DNA of 47,671 bases from Clostridiales bacterium (GTDB lineage: Bacteria > Bacillota > Clostridia > Oscillospirales > Oscillospiraceae), in contig JAAVHV010000015.1 of assembly GCA_014799505.1 (NCBI GenBank), positions 32,343 through 80,013 on the forward strand, read 5' to 3'. The notes beneath the pieces are model-generated. The model had not been told where the DNA came from. It saw only the letters and a program-made list of their open reading frames with translations, and made no database searches. Positions 27,901 to 36,852 of the stretch are shown one piece after another (positions within the stretch are counted from its first letter, which is position 1; every line of letters starts with the position of its first letter). The translations under genes and the position numbers were made by a program.

Positions 27901-28613
27901 AGCGACTGATCCTCTTTTCGGACAATGGCGTAAAAATAGTCCGTCTCAATGACGTCCAGCGTTTTTTCGTTTTCCGTCCTTCGCAGGTTGCTGGAAAGGA
28001 TGGCGTCGATGGTTCCGTTTTGCAGATCCTCCGCCATCAGGCCGGAGTCCGTGTACTCCCGGGCCTGGTAGGAGAAGCCGTGTTCCCGGGCGAAGTCAGC
28101 CAGGGCCTGGTTCTGGCTGCTTCCGGGCACAACGCCCACGGTGATCCCATCGTAGGTGGAATAATTGCCGGAGAGCTGGCTGGTGTTTCCCGCCTGAATG
28201 GATAGAACGGTGCTGTTTCTTCCGATGGGAAGGGAAAAGGCATATTTTTCCTCCCGCTCAGGCGTTTTCCTGGCGGACGTCACCACGTCGATCTCGCCGC
28301 GATCTAGCATGGCCTGCATATCCTCCCAGGACTGGTCATACCCGACAAATGAAAAGTTCAGATGGGAGTATTGGGAGACCAGGTTCAGGAACTCCACGCC
28401 GTACCCGGTAAGGCCGCCGTCCTCGCCTTCCATATGGTAGCCGTCAAAATAGAAGACGCCCGCTTTCACCGTTCTATTATTGGCCGGCTGCGCCGCGTTT
28501 GCCGCCGTGATGTTCGACAAAAGAATGAAGAGGCACAGCAATAGGGATAGGGCCCGTTTCCCGCCGCGCGTGTCCGTTATCCACATGTTTTGTTTCCCTT
28601 CCATACTGCTCAT
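24903..28613 (-). CDS. BvgS/EvgS-like hybrid sensor histidine kinase with two receiver domains
   Basis: A protein of about 1,236 residues. Order: signal/anchor helix (near 20-40), two tandem SBP_bac_3 periplasmic-binding domains (about 50-280 and 290-520), a membrane helix near 540-560, a PAS-like linker, a HisKA domain with MSHDIRTPMNAIIG (His near 733), HATPase (750-960, GTGLGLAITKNIV), receiver 1 (DDD near 974, Asp near 1024 in FLIDWLLPDLNG) and receiver 2 (VEDNE near 1117, Asp near 1159 in LMDIQMPVMDG). No Hpt domain is seen and no partner regulator is adjacent, so the output partner must be elsewhere. Ligand is probably an amino acid or similar small solute. The start is ambiguous: ATG 28613, 28604 or 28586 are all usable. 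Confidence 0.93.
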   Translation of the reverse strand: MSSMEGKQNMWITDTRGGKRALSLLLCLFILLSNITAANAAQPANNRTVKAGVFYFDGYHMEGEDGGLTGYGVEFLNLVSQYSHLNFSFVGYDQSWEDMQAMLDRGEIDVVTSARKTPEREEKYAFSLPIGRNSTVLSIQAGNTSQLSGNYSTYDGITVGVVPGSSQNQALADFAREHGFSYQAREYTDSGLMAEDLQNGTIDAILSSNLRRTENEKTLDVIETDYFYAIVRKEDQSLLSEINYAIDQMNINEGDWSNNLFYKYYGTVHSSGLSFTEREKAYIQDVISGKKQITVTSMGDRKPYSYVENGELKGILPDYFAQLMELAELPYEPVIPADRAEYYELADHNGVDVVIDWRQDQLKADELERNGFYTAAYLNTGVALVTRKDFSGEIATLAVADLLGDIAVEQNLIGNAAVLNCQTREGALQAVLDGRADATYVYTYTAQSFVNSNPSASLQYSMVDSMRFDFKMYVRSSCDHELITILNKCIGQMPDDAMTQLITAYTANTPENMSFGQYMRAHPGIVVMTALLAAAAIGVIIALYLRSRWSKKLLHATERANLELEKQLAIVNTLSRDFLNVYAINARADAARVVKLAGYVAPGLDPNSKKEVSYTGFMLDYINNRVFSGDRQYLAEALALDTIIEKLGASTEYSGSYRVLIDGEIHTYQFTCATHLGADGSFRDPGDFFLIGFRNIDEIVHREQEQKAVLETALAEAQRANIAKTTFLNNMSHDIRTPMNAIIGFTSLAVSHIENQEQVEGYLRKILTSSKHLLSLINDILDMSRIESGKVKIEENEASLPEIMHDLKTIVQADVKSKQLSFHVDTLDVTNETIICDKLRLSQVLLNILSNAMKYTGPGGTVSVRIIQTDDAPEGYASYQFRIRDTGIGMSKEFLVHLFEPFEREQTSTVSGIQGTGLGLAITKNIVDMMHGSIAVTSEVGKGSEFVVSFQFRVKDDMDDVQHLEKLADLRALVVDDDTNTCTSVSKMLSDLGMRPDWTTRGEEAIIRTEFALEQNDPFRVFLIDWLLPDLNGVETARRLRRIIGKDAAIIILTAYDWTDIETEAREAGVTAFCSKPLFFSELRGILTAPYKELEENEEQDASARLLAGKKVLLVEDNELNQEIALTVLEEAGLIVDTADDGTEAVEAIQTAQAGAYDIILMDIQMPVMDGYTAARTIRAMDDPAKAKIPIVAMTANAFEEDRQKAFDAGMDGHVPKPIDIPKLMETLQTILVDEK

Positions 28614-28652
28614 ATCCTTTTGATCCTGCGATCACTTATTTTGCATAACCCT

Positions 28653-28681
28653 ATTATAGCGCATTTATCTGAAATACACAA
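28653..28681 (-). promoter_or_regulatory. Promoter of the hybrid kinase gene
   Basis: Minus-strand TTGTGT (28681-28676), 17-nt spacer, TATAAT (28658-28653), about 40 nt before the first possible ATG. Confidence 0.55.
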
Positions 28682-28831
28682 CCATAGTCTTTCATAAAAT
28701 GGCGTTTATGGCTGTGGAATCACAGGGGCAGGCCGGTGCCCGCGAAGCGGCGGCCGGACAGCACTCCGGCTCGCCCCGTGCGGAAGGGTCAGGCCTGAAG
28801 CGGGGGAAGAAAATAAAATTGATTTCCCCTC

Positions 28832-28860
28832 TTGACAGAGCCTTGGCTCCATGGTATCTT
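28832..28860 (+). promoter_or_regulatory. pyr operon promoter with an overlapping palindrome
   Basis: TTGACA (28832-28837), 17-nt spacer, TATCTT (28855-28860). The spacer begins with the palindrome GAGCC TT GGCTC (28838-28849), placed to act as an operator. The start point near 28867 leaves a leader of about 25 nt before ATG 28892, too short for a classical PyrR attenuator. Confidence 0.65.
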
Positions 28861-28891
28861 ATCAAAGATTGAGGCTCTGAAAGGGCCTTTT

Positions 28892-30112
28892 ATGGAAAGA
28901 GAGGGGTTCGCTTTGCGTTTCTTGAGTGAGAAGCATCAGGACAACAGCTGTAAAGAAGCCATCGACCGGTTCCTGATTGGCGGTGGCCGTGTCCCCGTTT
29001 CCTTTGGCCCTTATTTCGTTTTCCCCGGCTTCTGTGATGTACACGTACATTTCAGACAGCCGGGGTATTTTTATAAGGAGACCATAGAGACGGGGAGCCG
29101 GTCGGCGGTTCAGGGCGGCTACACCGCCGTATGCGCCATGCCCAACCTGAACCCGGTGCCCGACAGCCCGGAGACGCTCCAGCCCCAGCTGGACGCCATC
29201 CGGGCGGGGGCGGTCATCCCGGTGTACCCCTATGGGGCCATTACCCGGGGGGAGCGGGGGGAGGAGCTGGCCGACATGGAGGGTCTGGCCTCCCAGGTCT
29301 GCGCCTTCTCCGACGATGGCCGGGGGGTGCAGAGCGAGGAGATGATGCGCCAGGCCATGACAAAGGCCAGGACTTTGGGGAAGATCGTGGCCGCCCATTG
29401 CGAGGATAACAGCCTTTTGAACGGCGGCTATATCCACGACGGCGTATACGCCAGAGCCCACGGCCACCGGGGCATCTCCAGCGAGAGCGAGTACCGGCAG
29501 ATTGAACGGGATCTGAAGCTGGCGGCGGAGACGGGCTGCAAATACCACGTCTGCCACATTTCCACCAAGGAGAGCGTGGAGCTGATCCGGAAGGCCAAGG
29601 CGGCGGGGGTGGATGTGACCTGCGAGACGGGCCCTCACTACCTGACCCTCTGCGACGAAGATCTTCAGGAGGAGGGCCGGTTCAAGATGAACCCGCCCCT
29701 CCGGGGCCGGGAGGATCGGGAGGCTTTGATCGCCGGGCTTCTGGACGGAACCATCGACATGATCGCCACCGACCACGCCCCCCACTCGGCGGAGGAAAAG
29801 TCCGGGGGACTGGAAAAGAGCCTCATGGGCGTGGTGGGGCTGGAGACCGCCTTCCCGGTGCTCTACACCCATCTGGTGAAGCCTGGTATCCTGACGGTGG
29901 AGCGGCTAAGCCAGTTTCTCTCGGACAACCCCCGGCGGCGGTTCGGCTTGGAGGGGGATCCCGGCTACGCCGTCTTTGAGGTGGAAACGCCCTATGTCAT
30001 CGACCCCGGGGAGTTTGCCAGCAAGGGCCGCAGCACGCCCTTCGCCGGAACGGAGGTCTATGGCCGGTGGGTGCTGACCCACTGGAACGGAACGGATTTC
30101 CGGCGGGCATAA
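28892..30112 (+). CDS. pyrC: Dihydroorotase
   Basis: A 406-residue amidohydrolase that converts carbamoyl-aspartate to dihydroorotate in the cytoplasm. Zinc-site motifs are clear: DVHVHFRQPG near residue 50, a carboxylated-Lys region, HVCHISTKES, and ATDHAPH near 292. ATG 28892 (MEREGFALRF) is chosen because the promoter -10 lies at 28855-28860 and AAGGG precedes it by 6 nt. The ATG at 28832 lies inside the promoter. A TTG at 28913 with AGAGGGG upstream is an alternative. It opens the pyrimidine operon; the next gene, carB, follows after 37 nt. Confidence 0.93.
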   Translation: MEREGFALRFLSEKHQDNSCKEAIDRFLIGGGRVPVSFGPYFVFPGFCDVHVHFRQPGYFYKETIETGSRSAVQGGYTAVCAMPNLNPVPDSPETLQPQLDAIRAGAVIPVYPYGAITRGERGEELADMEGLASQVCAFSDDGRGVQSEEMMRQAMTKARTLGKIVAAHCEDNSLLNGGYIHDGVYARAHGHRGISSESEYRQIERDLKLAAETGCKYHVCHISTKESVELIRKAKAAGVDVTCETGPHYLTLCDEDLQEEGRFKMNPPLRGREDREALIAGLLDGTIDMIATDHAPHSAEEKSGGLEKSLMGVVGLETAFPVLYTHLVKPGILTVERLSQFLSDNPRRRFGLEGDPGYAVFEVETPYVIDPGEFASKGRSTPFAGTEVYGRWVLTHWNGTDFRRA

Positions 30113-30149
30113 AACCCCTGCCTGAATCAAGAAAACGGAGGAATCAAAT

Positions 30150-33100
30150 ATGGCAAAGAGAACGGACATCAAAAAGATCCTGATCATCGGCTCCGGCCCC
30201 ATCGTCATTGGCCAGGCCGCTGAGTTTGACTACGCGGGAACCCAGGCCTGTCTGGCCCTGAAGGAGGAGGGCTACGAGGTGGTGCTGGCCAACTCCAACC
30301 CGGCCACCATCATGACCGACACCACCATTGCCGACAAGGTGTATATGGAGCCGCTGACCTTGGAATACGTGGCCAAGATCATCCGTCACGAGCGGCCCGA
30401 CGCCATCGTTCCCGGCATCGGCGGCCAGACAGGGCTGAACCTGGCCATGCAGCTGGAGAAGAAGGGGATCCTCCGGGAGTGCCAGGTGGAGCTGCTGGGC
30501 ACCGACAGCCGGAGCATTGAGCGGGCCGAGGATCGGGAGCTGTTCAAGGAGCTGTGCCAGTCCATCGGAGAGCCGGTCATCCCCTCGGAGATCACCTACT
30601 CGCTGGAGGAGGCCCGGGAGGCGGCCAATCGGATCGGCTACCCGGTGGTTCTCCGGCCCGCCTTTACTCTGGGCGGCACCGGCGGCGGCTTCGCCTATAA
30701 CGAGGCGGAACTGCTGGAAGTGGGCACCAACGCCTTCAACCTCTCCCCGGTGCACCAGGTGCTGGTGGAGAAGAGCGTTAAGGGCTATAAGGAGATCGAG
30801 TTCGAGGTCATGCGGGATTCCAGCGACCACGCCATCACCATCTGCGGCATGGAAAACGTAGACCCGGTGGGGGTCCATACCGGGGACTCCATCGTGGTGG
30901 CCCCCATTATGACCCTGAACGACCACGACCTGAAGATGCTCAACGACAGCGCCATCAAGATCATCCGGGAGCTGAAGATCGAGGGGGGCTGCAATGTCCA
31001 GTTCGCCCTGAACCCCAACTCCTCGGAGTATTTCCTCATCGAGGTGAACCCCCGTGTGTCCCGGTCGTCCGCCCTGGCCTCCAAGGCCAGCGGCTATCCC
31101 ATCGCGCGGGTCACCGCCAAGGTGGCCGTGGGCATGGCCCTCAGCGAGATCGCCATCGCCAACACCACCGCCGCCTTCGAGCCCAGCCTGGACTATGTGG
31201 TGGCAAAATTCCCCCGCTTCCCCTTCGACAAGTTCGCCGCCGCCTCCAACATCCTGGGAACCCAGATGAAGGCCACCGGGGAGGTCATGGGGATCGGCTC
31301 CACCCTGGAGGAGTGCGTTCTCAAGTCGGTGCGCTCTCTGGAGATCGGCGCCTGCCACCTGTGGCTGCCCAAGTTCGACGCCATGAGCCGGGAGGAGCTG
31401 CTGGAGCATATCTCCCAGTTCCGGGACGATAACATTTATGCCATTGCCCAGCTCCTCCGGCTGGGGGAGAGCGTGGAAAAGCTCCATGAGGTGACCATGA
31501 TCACCCCCTTCTTCCTGGAGTCCATCAAAAAGATCGTGGACTTTGAATCGGTGATCCGCGCCGACAGAAGCAGCGATACCCTCCGAAAGGCCAAGACCAT
31601 GGGCTTTGGGGATCAGTACATCGCCAAGCTCTGGGGCGTCCCGGAGCTGGAGGTATACGAGCGCAGGTGCGCCGAGGGCATCCTGCCGATCTACCGCATG
31701 GTGGATACCTGCCACACGGGGGCCTACATCCCCTACTTCTATTCCACCTATACCGGGGAGAACCAGAGCCCGGTGTCCCAGCGGGAGAAGATTGTGGTGC
31801 TGGGGGCGGGCCCCATCCGCATCGGCCAGGGGGTGGAGTTCGACTACTCCACCGTCCACGCCGTCCAGACCATCAAAAAGGCGGGCTATGAGGCCATCAT
31901 CATCAACAATAACCCCGAGACGGTGTCCACCGACTACACCACGGCGGACAAGCTCTACTTTGAGCCGCTGACCCCGGAGGACGTGATGAACATCATCGCC
32001 CTGGAGAAGCCCATGGGGGTCATCGCCTCCCTGGGCGGCCAGACTGCCATCAACCTGGCCGAGCCGCTGATGAAGCGGGGGGCCAAGATCATCGGCACCG
32101 ACTGCGCCGCCATCGAGCGGGCCGAAAACCGGGACGCCTTTGAGAAGATCCTGCTGGAGCTGAACATTCCCCAGCCCCAGGGCCGGGCGGTCACCGCCAT
32201 TGAGGATGGGGTCAGGGCGGCGGCTGAGATCGGCTACCCGGTGCTGGTGCGGCCCTCCTTTGTGCTGGGGGGCCGGGCGATGCAGATCGTGGGCGGTGAG
32301 GAGCAGCTTCGCCAGTACCTGAAGACCGCTGTGGAGATCGACGAGGACAAGCCTGTGCTGGTGGACAAGTATATCGTGGGCAAGGAGGTGGAGGTGGACG
32401 CCATCTGTGACGGCCGGGATGTGTTCGTCCCCGGCATTATGGAGCTGGTGGAGCGCACCGGCATCCACTCCGGCGACTCCATCAGCGTCTACCCGCCCTT
32501 CAGCATTTCGGACAAGGTGAAGGGGATCATCCTCCAGTATGCCAAAAAGCTGGGCTTTGGCTTGGGCATCGTGGGCCTGTTCAACATCCAGTTCATTGTG
32601 GACAAGCAGGACCGGGTGTATATCATCGAGGTAAACCCCCGCTCCTCCCGGACGGTGCCCTTCCTCTCCAAGGCCACCGGCTGGAGCCTGGCCGACATCG
32701 CCACCGAGGTCATTCTGGGCAGGAGCCTGAAGGAGCAGGGCATTTTCGACATCTATCCCGCGGAGAAGAAGCGCCGGTATGTGAAGGTGCCCGTATTCTC
32801 CTTCAACAAGATCCGGGGCCTGGACGCCTACCTCTCCCCGGAGATGAAGTCCACCGGCGAGGCCATCGGCTATGACAACAAGCTCAACCGGGCCCTCTAT
32901 AAGGCCCTCCAGGCCTCGGGCATGAAGCTGCAGAACTACGGCACGGTCTTTGTCACTGTGGCCGATGAGGACAAGGAGGAGGTTCTGCCCCTCGTCCGCC
33001 GGTTCTACCACCTGGGCTTCAATATCCAGGCCACCCGCGGCACCGGCGAGTTCCTCAAAAACAACGGCATCCGCACCCACATTCTCCGAAAGCTCAGCGA

Positions 33101-33323
33101 GGGCAGCGATGAAGTCCTCCAGGCCATCCGGCAGGGCCATCTGGCCTACATCATCAACACCAGCGGCGTGGGCCGGACCGACACCGAGCGGGACGGGCAG
33201 AAGATCCGCCTCGCGGCCACCGAGTACAACGTGAACCTCTTCACCTCGCTGGATACGGTCAAGACACTGCTGGATGTGCTGGAGGAGATCACCATGGAGA
33301 TTTCCACCATTGACGGCGAATGA
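30150..33323 (+). CDS. carB: Carbamoyl-phosphate synthase large subunit
   Basis: A 1,057-residue protein near the family's usual 1,070. Two homologous ATP-grasp halves are visible (IGSGPIVIGQAAEFDYAG near 15 and LGAGPIRIGQGVEFDYS near 555), and a C-terminal MGS-like allosteric domain from about 930. It makes carbamoyl phosphate from bicarbonate, two ATP and ammonia delivered by the small glutaminase subunit. GGAGG lies before the ATG. Unusually, no carA gene is adjacent: pyrC is directly upstream and pyrK directly downstream, so the small subunit must be encoded elsewhere. Confidence 0.98.
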   Translation: MAKRTDIKKILIIGSGPIVIGQAAEFDYAGTQACLALKEEGYEVVLANSNPATIMTDTTIADKVYMEPLTLEYVAKIIRHERPDAIVPGIGGQTGLNLAMQLEKKGILRECQVELLGTDSRSIERAEDRELFKELCQSIGEPVIPSEITYSLEEAREAANRIGYPVVLRPAFTLGGTGGGFAYNEAELLEVGTNAFNLSPVHQVLVEKSVKGYKEIEFEVMRDSSDHAITICGMENVDPVGVHTGDSIVVAPIMTLNDHDLKMLNDSAIKIIRELKIEGGCNVQFALNPNSSEYFLIEVNPRVSRSSALASKASGYPIARVTAKVAVGMALSEIAIANTTAAFEPSLDYVVAKFPRFPFDKFAAASNILGTQMKATGEVMGIGSTLEECVLKSVRSLEIGACHLWLPKFDAMSREELLEHISQFRDDNIYAIAQLLRLGESVEKLHEVTMITPFFLESIKKIVDFESVIRADRSSDTLRKAKTMGFGDQYIAKLWGVPELEVYERRCAEGILPIYRMVDTCHTGAYIPYFYSTYTGENQSPVSQREKIVVLGAGPIRIGQGVEFDYSTVHAVQTIKKAGYEAIIINNNPETVSTDYTTADKLYFEPLTPEDVMNIIALEKPMGVIASLGGQTAINLAEPLMKRGAKIIGTDCAAIERAENRDAFEKILLELNIPQPQGRAVTAIEDGVRAAAEIGYPVLVRPSFVLGGRAMQIVGGEEQLRQYLKTAVEIDEDKPVLVDKYIVGKEVEVDAICDGRDVFVPGIMELVERTGIHSGDSISVYPPFSISDKVKGIILQYAKKLGFGLGIVGLFNIQFIVDKQDRVYIIEVNPRSSRTVPFLSKATGWSLADIATEVILGRSLKEQGIFDIYPAEKKRRYVKVPVFSFNKIRGLDAYLSPEMKSTGEAIGYDNKLNRALYKALQASGMKLQNYGTVFVTVADEDKEEVLPLVRRFYHLGFNIQATRGTGEFLKNNGIRTHILRKLSEGSDEVLQAIRQGHLAYIINTSGVGRTDTERDGQKIRLAATEYNVNLFTSLDTVKTLLDVLEEITMEISTIDGE

Positions 33324-33336
33324 GAGGAGGCGCTCC

Positions 33337-34080
33337 ATGGAACAGGCGCTTTTTACCATTCGGGAGAATGTCCACCTGACAGCGGAGGTCTGCCGCATGG
33401 TGCTGGAAGGAGATACCGGCGCCATCACCGCCCCAGGGCAGTTTATAAACCTGCGGATTCCCGGCTTTACCCTGCGCCGGCCCATCTCGGTCTGCGACTG
33501 GGATGAGGAGACGGTGACCATCGTCTATAAGGTGGTGGGGGCCGGCACGGCAGAGCTGGAGCGGATGTCCCCGGGGGAGCGGCTGGACACTCTGGTTGGA
33601 CTGGGCAACGGCTTTGACACCGCCAGAAGCGGCCAACGGCCCCTTCTGGTGGGCGGCGGGGTGGGAACGCCCCCCCTCTACGCACTCTGCCGCGCCCTCC
33701 GGAAAGAGGGGAAGGAGCCTGTGGTGGTGCTGGGCTTCCGGACTGCCGGGGAGGTCCTGCTGTCGGAGGAATTCGCCGCCCTGGGCGCGGAGGTTCATAT
33801 CACCACCGAGGACGGCTCGGCGGGCCGGAAGGGCTTTGTAACAGCGGTCATGCCGGAGCTTGATTACACCTACCTCTACGCCTGCGGCCCCATCCCCATG
33901 CTGCGGGCGGTGGACGGCGCGGCAAAAACCGGCGGCCAGCTCAGCTTTGAGGAGCGGATGGGCTGCGGCTTCGGCGTGTGCATGGGCTGCAGCTGGATGA
34001 CCAAAAACGGCAGCAAGCGGATCTGCGCCGACGGCCCGGTGCTGGAAAGGGAGGAGCTTATATGGGACGCACAGCAGTGA
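33337..34080 (+). CDS. pyrK: Dihydroorotate dehydrogenase electron-transfer subunit
   Basis: A 247-residue FAD/2Fe-2S protein. It has a ferredoxin-reductase-like FAD domain (TLRRPISVCDWD) and an NAD-binding half (LLVGGGVGTPPLYALC). The C-terminal 2Fe-2S site is CGFGVCMGCSW plus ICADGPV. It passes electrons from dihydroorotate oxidation in PyrD to NAD+. AGAGGAGG precedes ATG 33337, 13 nt after carB. Its end overlaps the pyrD start by 19 nt. Confidence 0.96.
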   Translation: MEQALFTIRENVHLTAEVCRMVLEGDTGAITAPGQFINLRIPGFTLRRPISVCDWDEETVTIVYKVVGAGTAELERMSPGERLDTLVGLGNGFDTARSGQRPLLVGGGVGTPPLYALCRALRKEGKEPVVVLGFRTAGEVLLSEEFAALGAEVHITTEDGSAGRKGFVTAVMPELDYTYLYACGPIPMLRAVDGAAKTGGQLSFEERMGCGFGVCMGCSWMTKNGSKRICADGPVLEREELIWDAQQ

Positions 34081-34979
34081 CCCTGTCCGGCTGGGAGCTG
34101 GATAACCCCGTCATCCCGGCCAGCGGTACCTTCGGCTACGGCAGAGAGTTCGCCGCCATCTACGACATCAACTGCCTGGGAACGTTCTCCTTCAAGGGGA
34201 CCACCCGCCAGCCCAGGTTCGGGAATCCCACGCCCCGCATCGCCGAGTGCCCGGCGGGCCTCATCAATTCGGTGGGCCTTCAAAACCCTGGTGTGGATCA
34301 TGTGCTGGCGGTGGAGCTTCCCCAGATGGCGGCCTACTTTCATAAAAAGGTCATCGCCAACGTGGGCGGCTTCTCGGTGGAGGATTACGTGGAGGCTTGC
34401 CGCAGGCTGAGCCAGTCGGAGCAGGTGGGGCTTTTAGAGGTGAACATCAGCTGCCCCAACGTGGAGCACGGGGGCATGAGCTTTGGGGTGACCCCGGAGG
34501 CCGCCGGTGAGGTGACGCGGGCGGTGAAGGCGGTGAGCGCCAAGCCGGTGTATGTCAAGCTGAGCCCTAATGTCACCGACATCGTCTCCATCGCCAGGGC
34601 CTGCGAGGAGGCGGGGGCGGATGGCCTGAGCCTCATCAACACCCTGCTTGGTATGCGCGTCGACCCCAGAACCCGCCGCCCGGTGATCGCCAACCGGATG
34701 GGCGGCTACTCCGGGAAAGGGATCTTCCCGGTGGCCCTTCGGATGGTGTACCAGGTTTATGAGGCGGTGAGCATCCCCATCATCGGCATGGGCGGCGTCT
34801 CCACGGCGGAGGATGTCATTGAGATGATGCTGGCGGGGGCCGCGGCGGTTCAGGTGGGGACAGCCAACCTCGTTGACCCCTTGGTCTGCAAAAACATCGT
34901 TGACGATCTCCCCCAGGTTATGGACAAGTATGGAATCAAAGAACTGAACGATATTATTGGAGGTGCGCACCATGGGTAA
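34062..34979 (+). CDS. pyrD: Dihydroorotate dehydrogenase, class 1B catalytic subunit
   Basis: A 305-residue FMN barrel enzyme that oxidises dihydroorotate to orotate. The start [22 protein letters not shown] is preceded by GGGAGGAG. The catalytic base region reads [11 protein letters not shown], with the Cys typical of class 1 enzymes, and [14 protein letters not shown] forms the phosphate-binding end. The class 1B assignment rests on pairing with pyrK. It overlaps pyrK by 19 nt and pyrF by 8 nt, so translation is coupled. Confidence 0.97.
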   Translation: MGRTAVTLSGWELDNPVIPASGTFGYGREFAAIYDINCLGTFSFKGTTRQPRFGNPTPRIAECPAGLINSVGLQNPGVDHVLAVELPQMAAYFHKKVIANVGGFSVEDYVEACRRLSQSEQVGLLEVNISCPNVEHGGMSFGVTPEAAGEVTRAVKAVSAKPVYVKLSPNVTDIVSIARACEEAGADGLSLINTLLGMRVDPRTRRPVIANRMGGYSGKGIFPVALRMVYQVYEAVSIPIIGMGGVSTAEDVIEMMLAGAAAVQVGTANLVDPLVCKNIVDDLPQVMDKYGIKELNDIIGGAHHG

Positions 34980-35676
34980 AGACGTGATTGTCGCCTGCGA
35001 TTTTGCCAGCGGGCGGGAGGCCCTCAGCTTCCTGGATCGGTTTGAGAAGGAGGAGCGCAAGCCCTTCGTGAAGATCGGTATGGAGCTTTACTACGCCGAG
35101 GGACCGGAGATCGTGCGGGAGATCAAAAAGCGGGGCCATCAGATATTCCTGGATCTGAAGCTCCACGACATCCCCAATACGGTGATGAAGGCCATGCGGG
35201 TGCTGTCCAACCTGGATGTGGATCTGTGCAACCTCCACGCGGCGGGGACGGTGGCCATGATGAAGGCGGCGGTGGAGGGCTTGACCCGGCCCGACGGAAC
35301 CCGGCCCCTGCTGATCGCGGTGACCCAGCTCACCTCCACCGACCAGCAGAGCATGGAGGAGGATATCCTCATCCGTGAACCCATTGACCAGGTGGTACGC
35401 CACTACGCCCAGCGCGCCAAGCTGGCGGGGCTGGACGGGGTGGTCTGCTCCCCCAGGGAGGCTGGAGAGGTGAAGGCCGCCTGTGGACGGGAGTTCCTGA
35501 CGGTGACGCCGGGGGTCCGCTTCGCCGACGGCGACGTTGGCGACCAGAAACGGGTGATGACCCCCGCCCAGGCCAAGGAGATCGGCTCTGACTACATTGT
35601 GGTGGGCCGTCCCATCACGGCGGCGGTGGATCCGGTGGCCGCCTACCGCCGGTGCGTGGCCGAGTTCGTGGATTGA
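34972..35676 (+). CDS. pyrF: Orotidine 5'-phosphate decarboxylase
   Basis: A 234-residue barrel enzyme that forms UMP from OMP. The active-site motif is [11 protein letters not shown], and the phosphate-binding end reads TPGVRF and [17 protein letters not shown] precedes ATG 34972, which overlaps the end of pyrD. Normal length for the family. Confidence 0.97.
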   Translation: MGKDVIVACDFASGREALSFLDRFEKEERKPFVKIGMELYYAEGPEIVREIKKRGHQIFLDLKLHDIPNTVMKAMRVLSNLDVDLCNLHAAGTVAMMKAAVEGLTRPDGTRPLLIAVTQLTSTDQQSMEEDILIREPIDQVVRHYAQRAKLAGLDGVVCSPREAGEVKAACGREFLTVTPGVRFADGDVGDQKRVMTPAQAKEIGSDYIVVGRPITAAVDPVAAYRRCVAEFVD

Positions 35677-35687
35677 GGTGGGCAGGG

Positions 35688-36779
35688 ATGCGCCATCTGC
35701 TGAGCATTTTGGATCTCACCGTGGAGGAGATCGAGGAACTTCTCACTACCGCCGAGGACATTCTGGATCACCCGGACAAGTACCAGGACGCCTGCCACGA
35801 CAAGATCTTGGCCGCTCTCTTTTTCGAGCCCTCCACCCGCACCCGCCTCAGCTTTGAGTCGGCTATGCTTGGATTGGGGGGGCGGGTGCTGGGCTTCCAC
35901 GACGCCGCCTCCAGCTCCACCCGGAAGGGGGAGAGCGTGGCGGACACCATCTCCATCGTGAGCGGTTATGCCGACATCATCGCCATGCGCCACCCCAAGG
36001 AGGGTGCGCCCCTGGTGGCCGCCCAGCATACCCGTGTGCCCATCATCAACGCCGGAGACGGGGGACATCATCACCCGACCCAAACCCTCACCGACCTTTT
36101 GACCATCCGCCGGGAGATGGGCCGCTTTGACGGCCTGACCATCGGGGTATGCGGCGACCTGAAATTTGGCCGGACGGTGCACTCCCTCATAGAGGCCATG
36201 TCCCGGTACAAGGGGGTTCGGTTCATCCTCATCTCCCCCAAGGAGCTGGCGGTTCCCTCCGTCATGCTGGAGGAGCTGGACAGGAAAGGGGTTCCCTATC
36301 TGGAGTGCCAGTCCCTGGAGGAGCATATGGGAGAGCTTGACATCCTCTATATGACCCGCGTCCAGCGGGAGCGGTTTGCCAGCGAGGAGGAGTACCAGCG
36401 GCTGAAGGACAGTTACATCCTTGACCCGGATAAGCTCCGGGGGGCCAAAGAGGGGATGATCGTCATGCATCCGCTGCCCCGTGTGAATGAGATCGACCCC
36501 CAGGTGGACGAAGATCCCAGGGCCTGCTATTTCCGTCAGGCGTTTTATGGGCGGTATATCCGCATGGCCCTCATCCTGAAGCTGCTGCGGGAGCGGGGGG
36601 AGGCCCCCGCCGCCCCGGACAAGGGCCGTCCCGCCTATCCGGTCAGCCAGCTTCCGGGGGCGGTGTGCAAAAATCCCCACTGCATCACCACCATCGAGCC
36701 GGGGCTGAAGCAGATCTTCCTGCGGGACCCGGAGAATGGGGAGTGCCGCTGCTTTTACTGCGAGAGCAGGGCTGAATGA
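35688..36779 (+). CDS. pyrB: Aspartate carbamoyltransferase with a C-terminal PyrI-like zinc segment
   Basis: A 363-residue protein. Residues 1-305 are the catalytic subunit: carbamoyl-phosphate loop [31 protein letters not shown], and HPLPRVNEI. After a short linker the final 40 residues read [11 protein letters not shown] and then CRCFYCE, the C-x4-C and C-x2-C zinc site of the regulatory subunit PyrI. The nucleotide-binding allosteric domain of PyrI is absent. The chain may thus carry the zinc contact that holds catalytic trimers together without CTP control (inference). GAGGTG precedes ATG 35688; the frame to 35652 is not needed. It closes the operon, 11 nt after pyrF, and is followed by a strong terminator. 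Confidence 0.95.
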   Translation: MRHLLSILDLTVEEIEELLTTAEDILDHPDKYQDACHDKILAALFFEPSTRTRLSFESAMLGLGGRVLGFHDAASSSTRKGESVADTISIVSGYADIIAMRHPKEGAPLVAAQHTRVPIINAGDGGHHHPTQTLTDLLTIRREMGRFDGLTIGVCGDLKFGRTVHSLIEAMSRYKGVRFILISPKELAVPSVMLEELDRKGVPYLECQSLEEHMGELDILYMTRVQRERFASEEEYQRLKDSYILDPDKLRGAKEGMIVMHPLPRVNEIDPQVDEDPRACYFRQAFYGRYIRMALILKLLRERGEAPAAPDKGRPAYPVSQLPGAVCKNPHCITTIEPGLKQIFLRDPENGECRCFYCESRAE

Positions 36780-36791
36780 GCGAAGAAATAA

Positions 36792-36829
36792 CATCCGCCC
36801 CCGGAACAAATGGGTTCCGGGGGCGGATG
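36792..36829. terminator. pyr operon terminator, probably bidirectional
   Basis: 16-bp GC-rich perfect stem (36792-36807 with 36814-36829), 6-nt loop, then CTGTTTTTA. It lies 13 nt past pyrB and 24 nt past the convergent SLH protein gene. Confidence 0.92.
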
Positions 36830-36852
36830 CTGTTTTTAGGGTTGGCGCAAAA

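Noticed and set aside
26589-28205. 538-codon plus-strand frame opposite the hybrid kinase
   Set aside because: No domain features; the kinase reading is complete on the other strand.
28861-28891. PyrR-type attenuator in the pyrC leader (GAGGCTCTGAAAGGG resembles part of a PyrR site)
   Set aside because: The leader is only about 25 nt and has no terminator/antiterminator pair.
30144-33521. 1,125-codon open frame antisense to carB
   Set aside because: Its sequence is a GC-rich shadow full of His, Gly, Val and Leu with no domain, while carB on the other strand is unmistakable.
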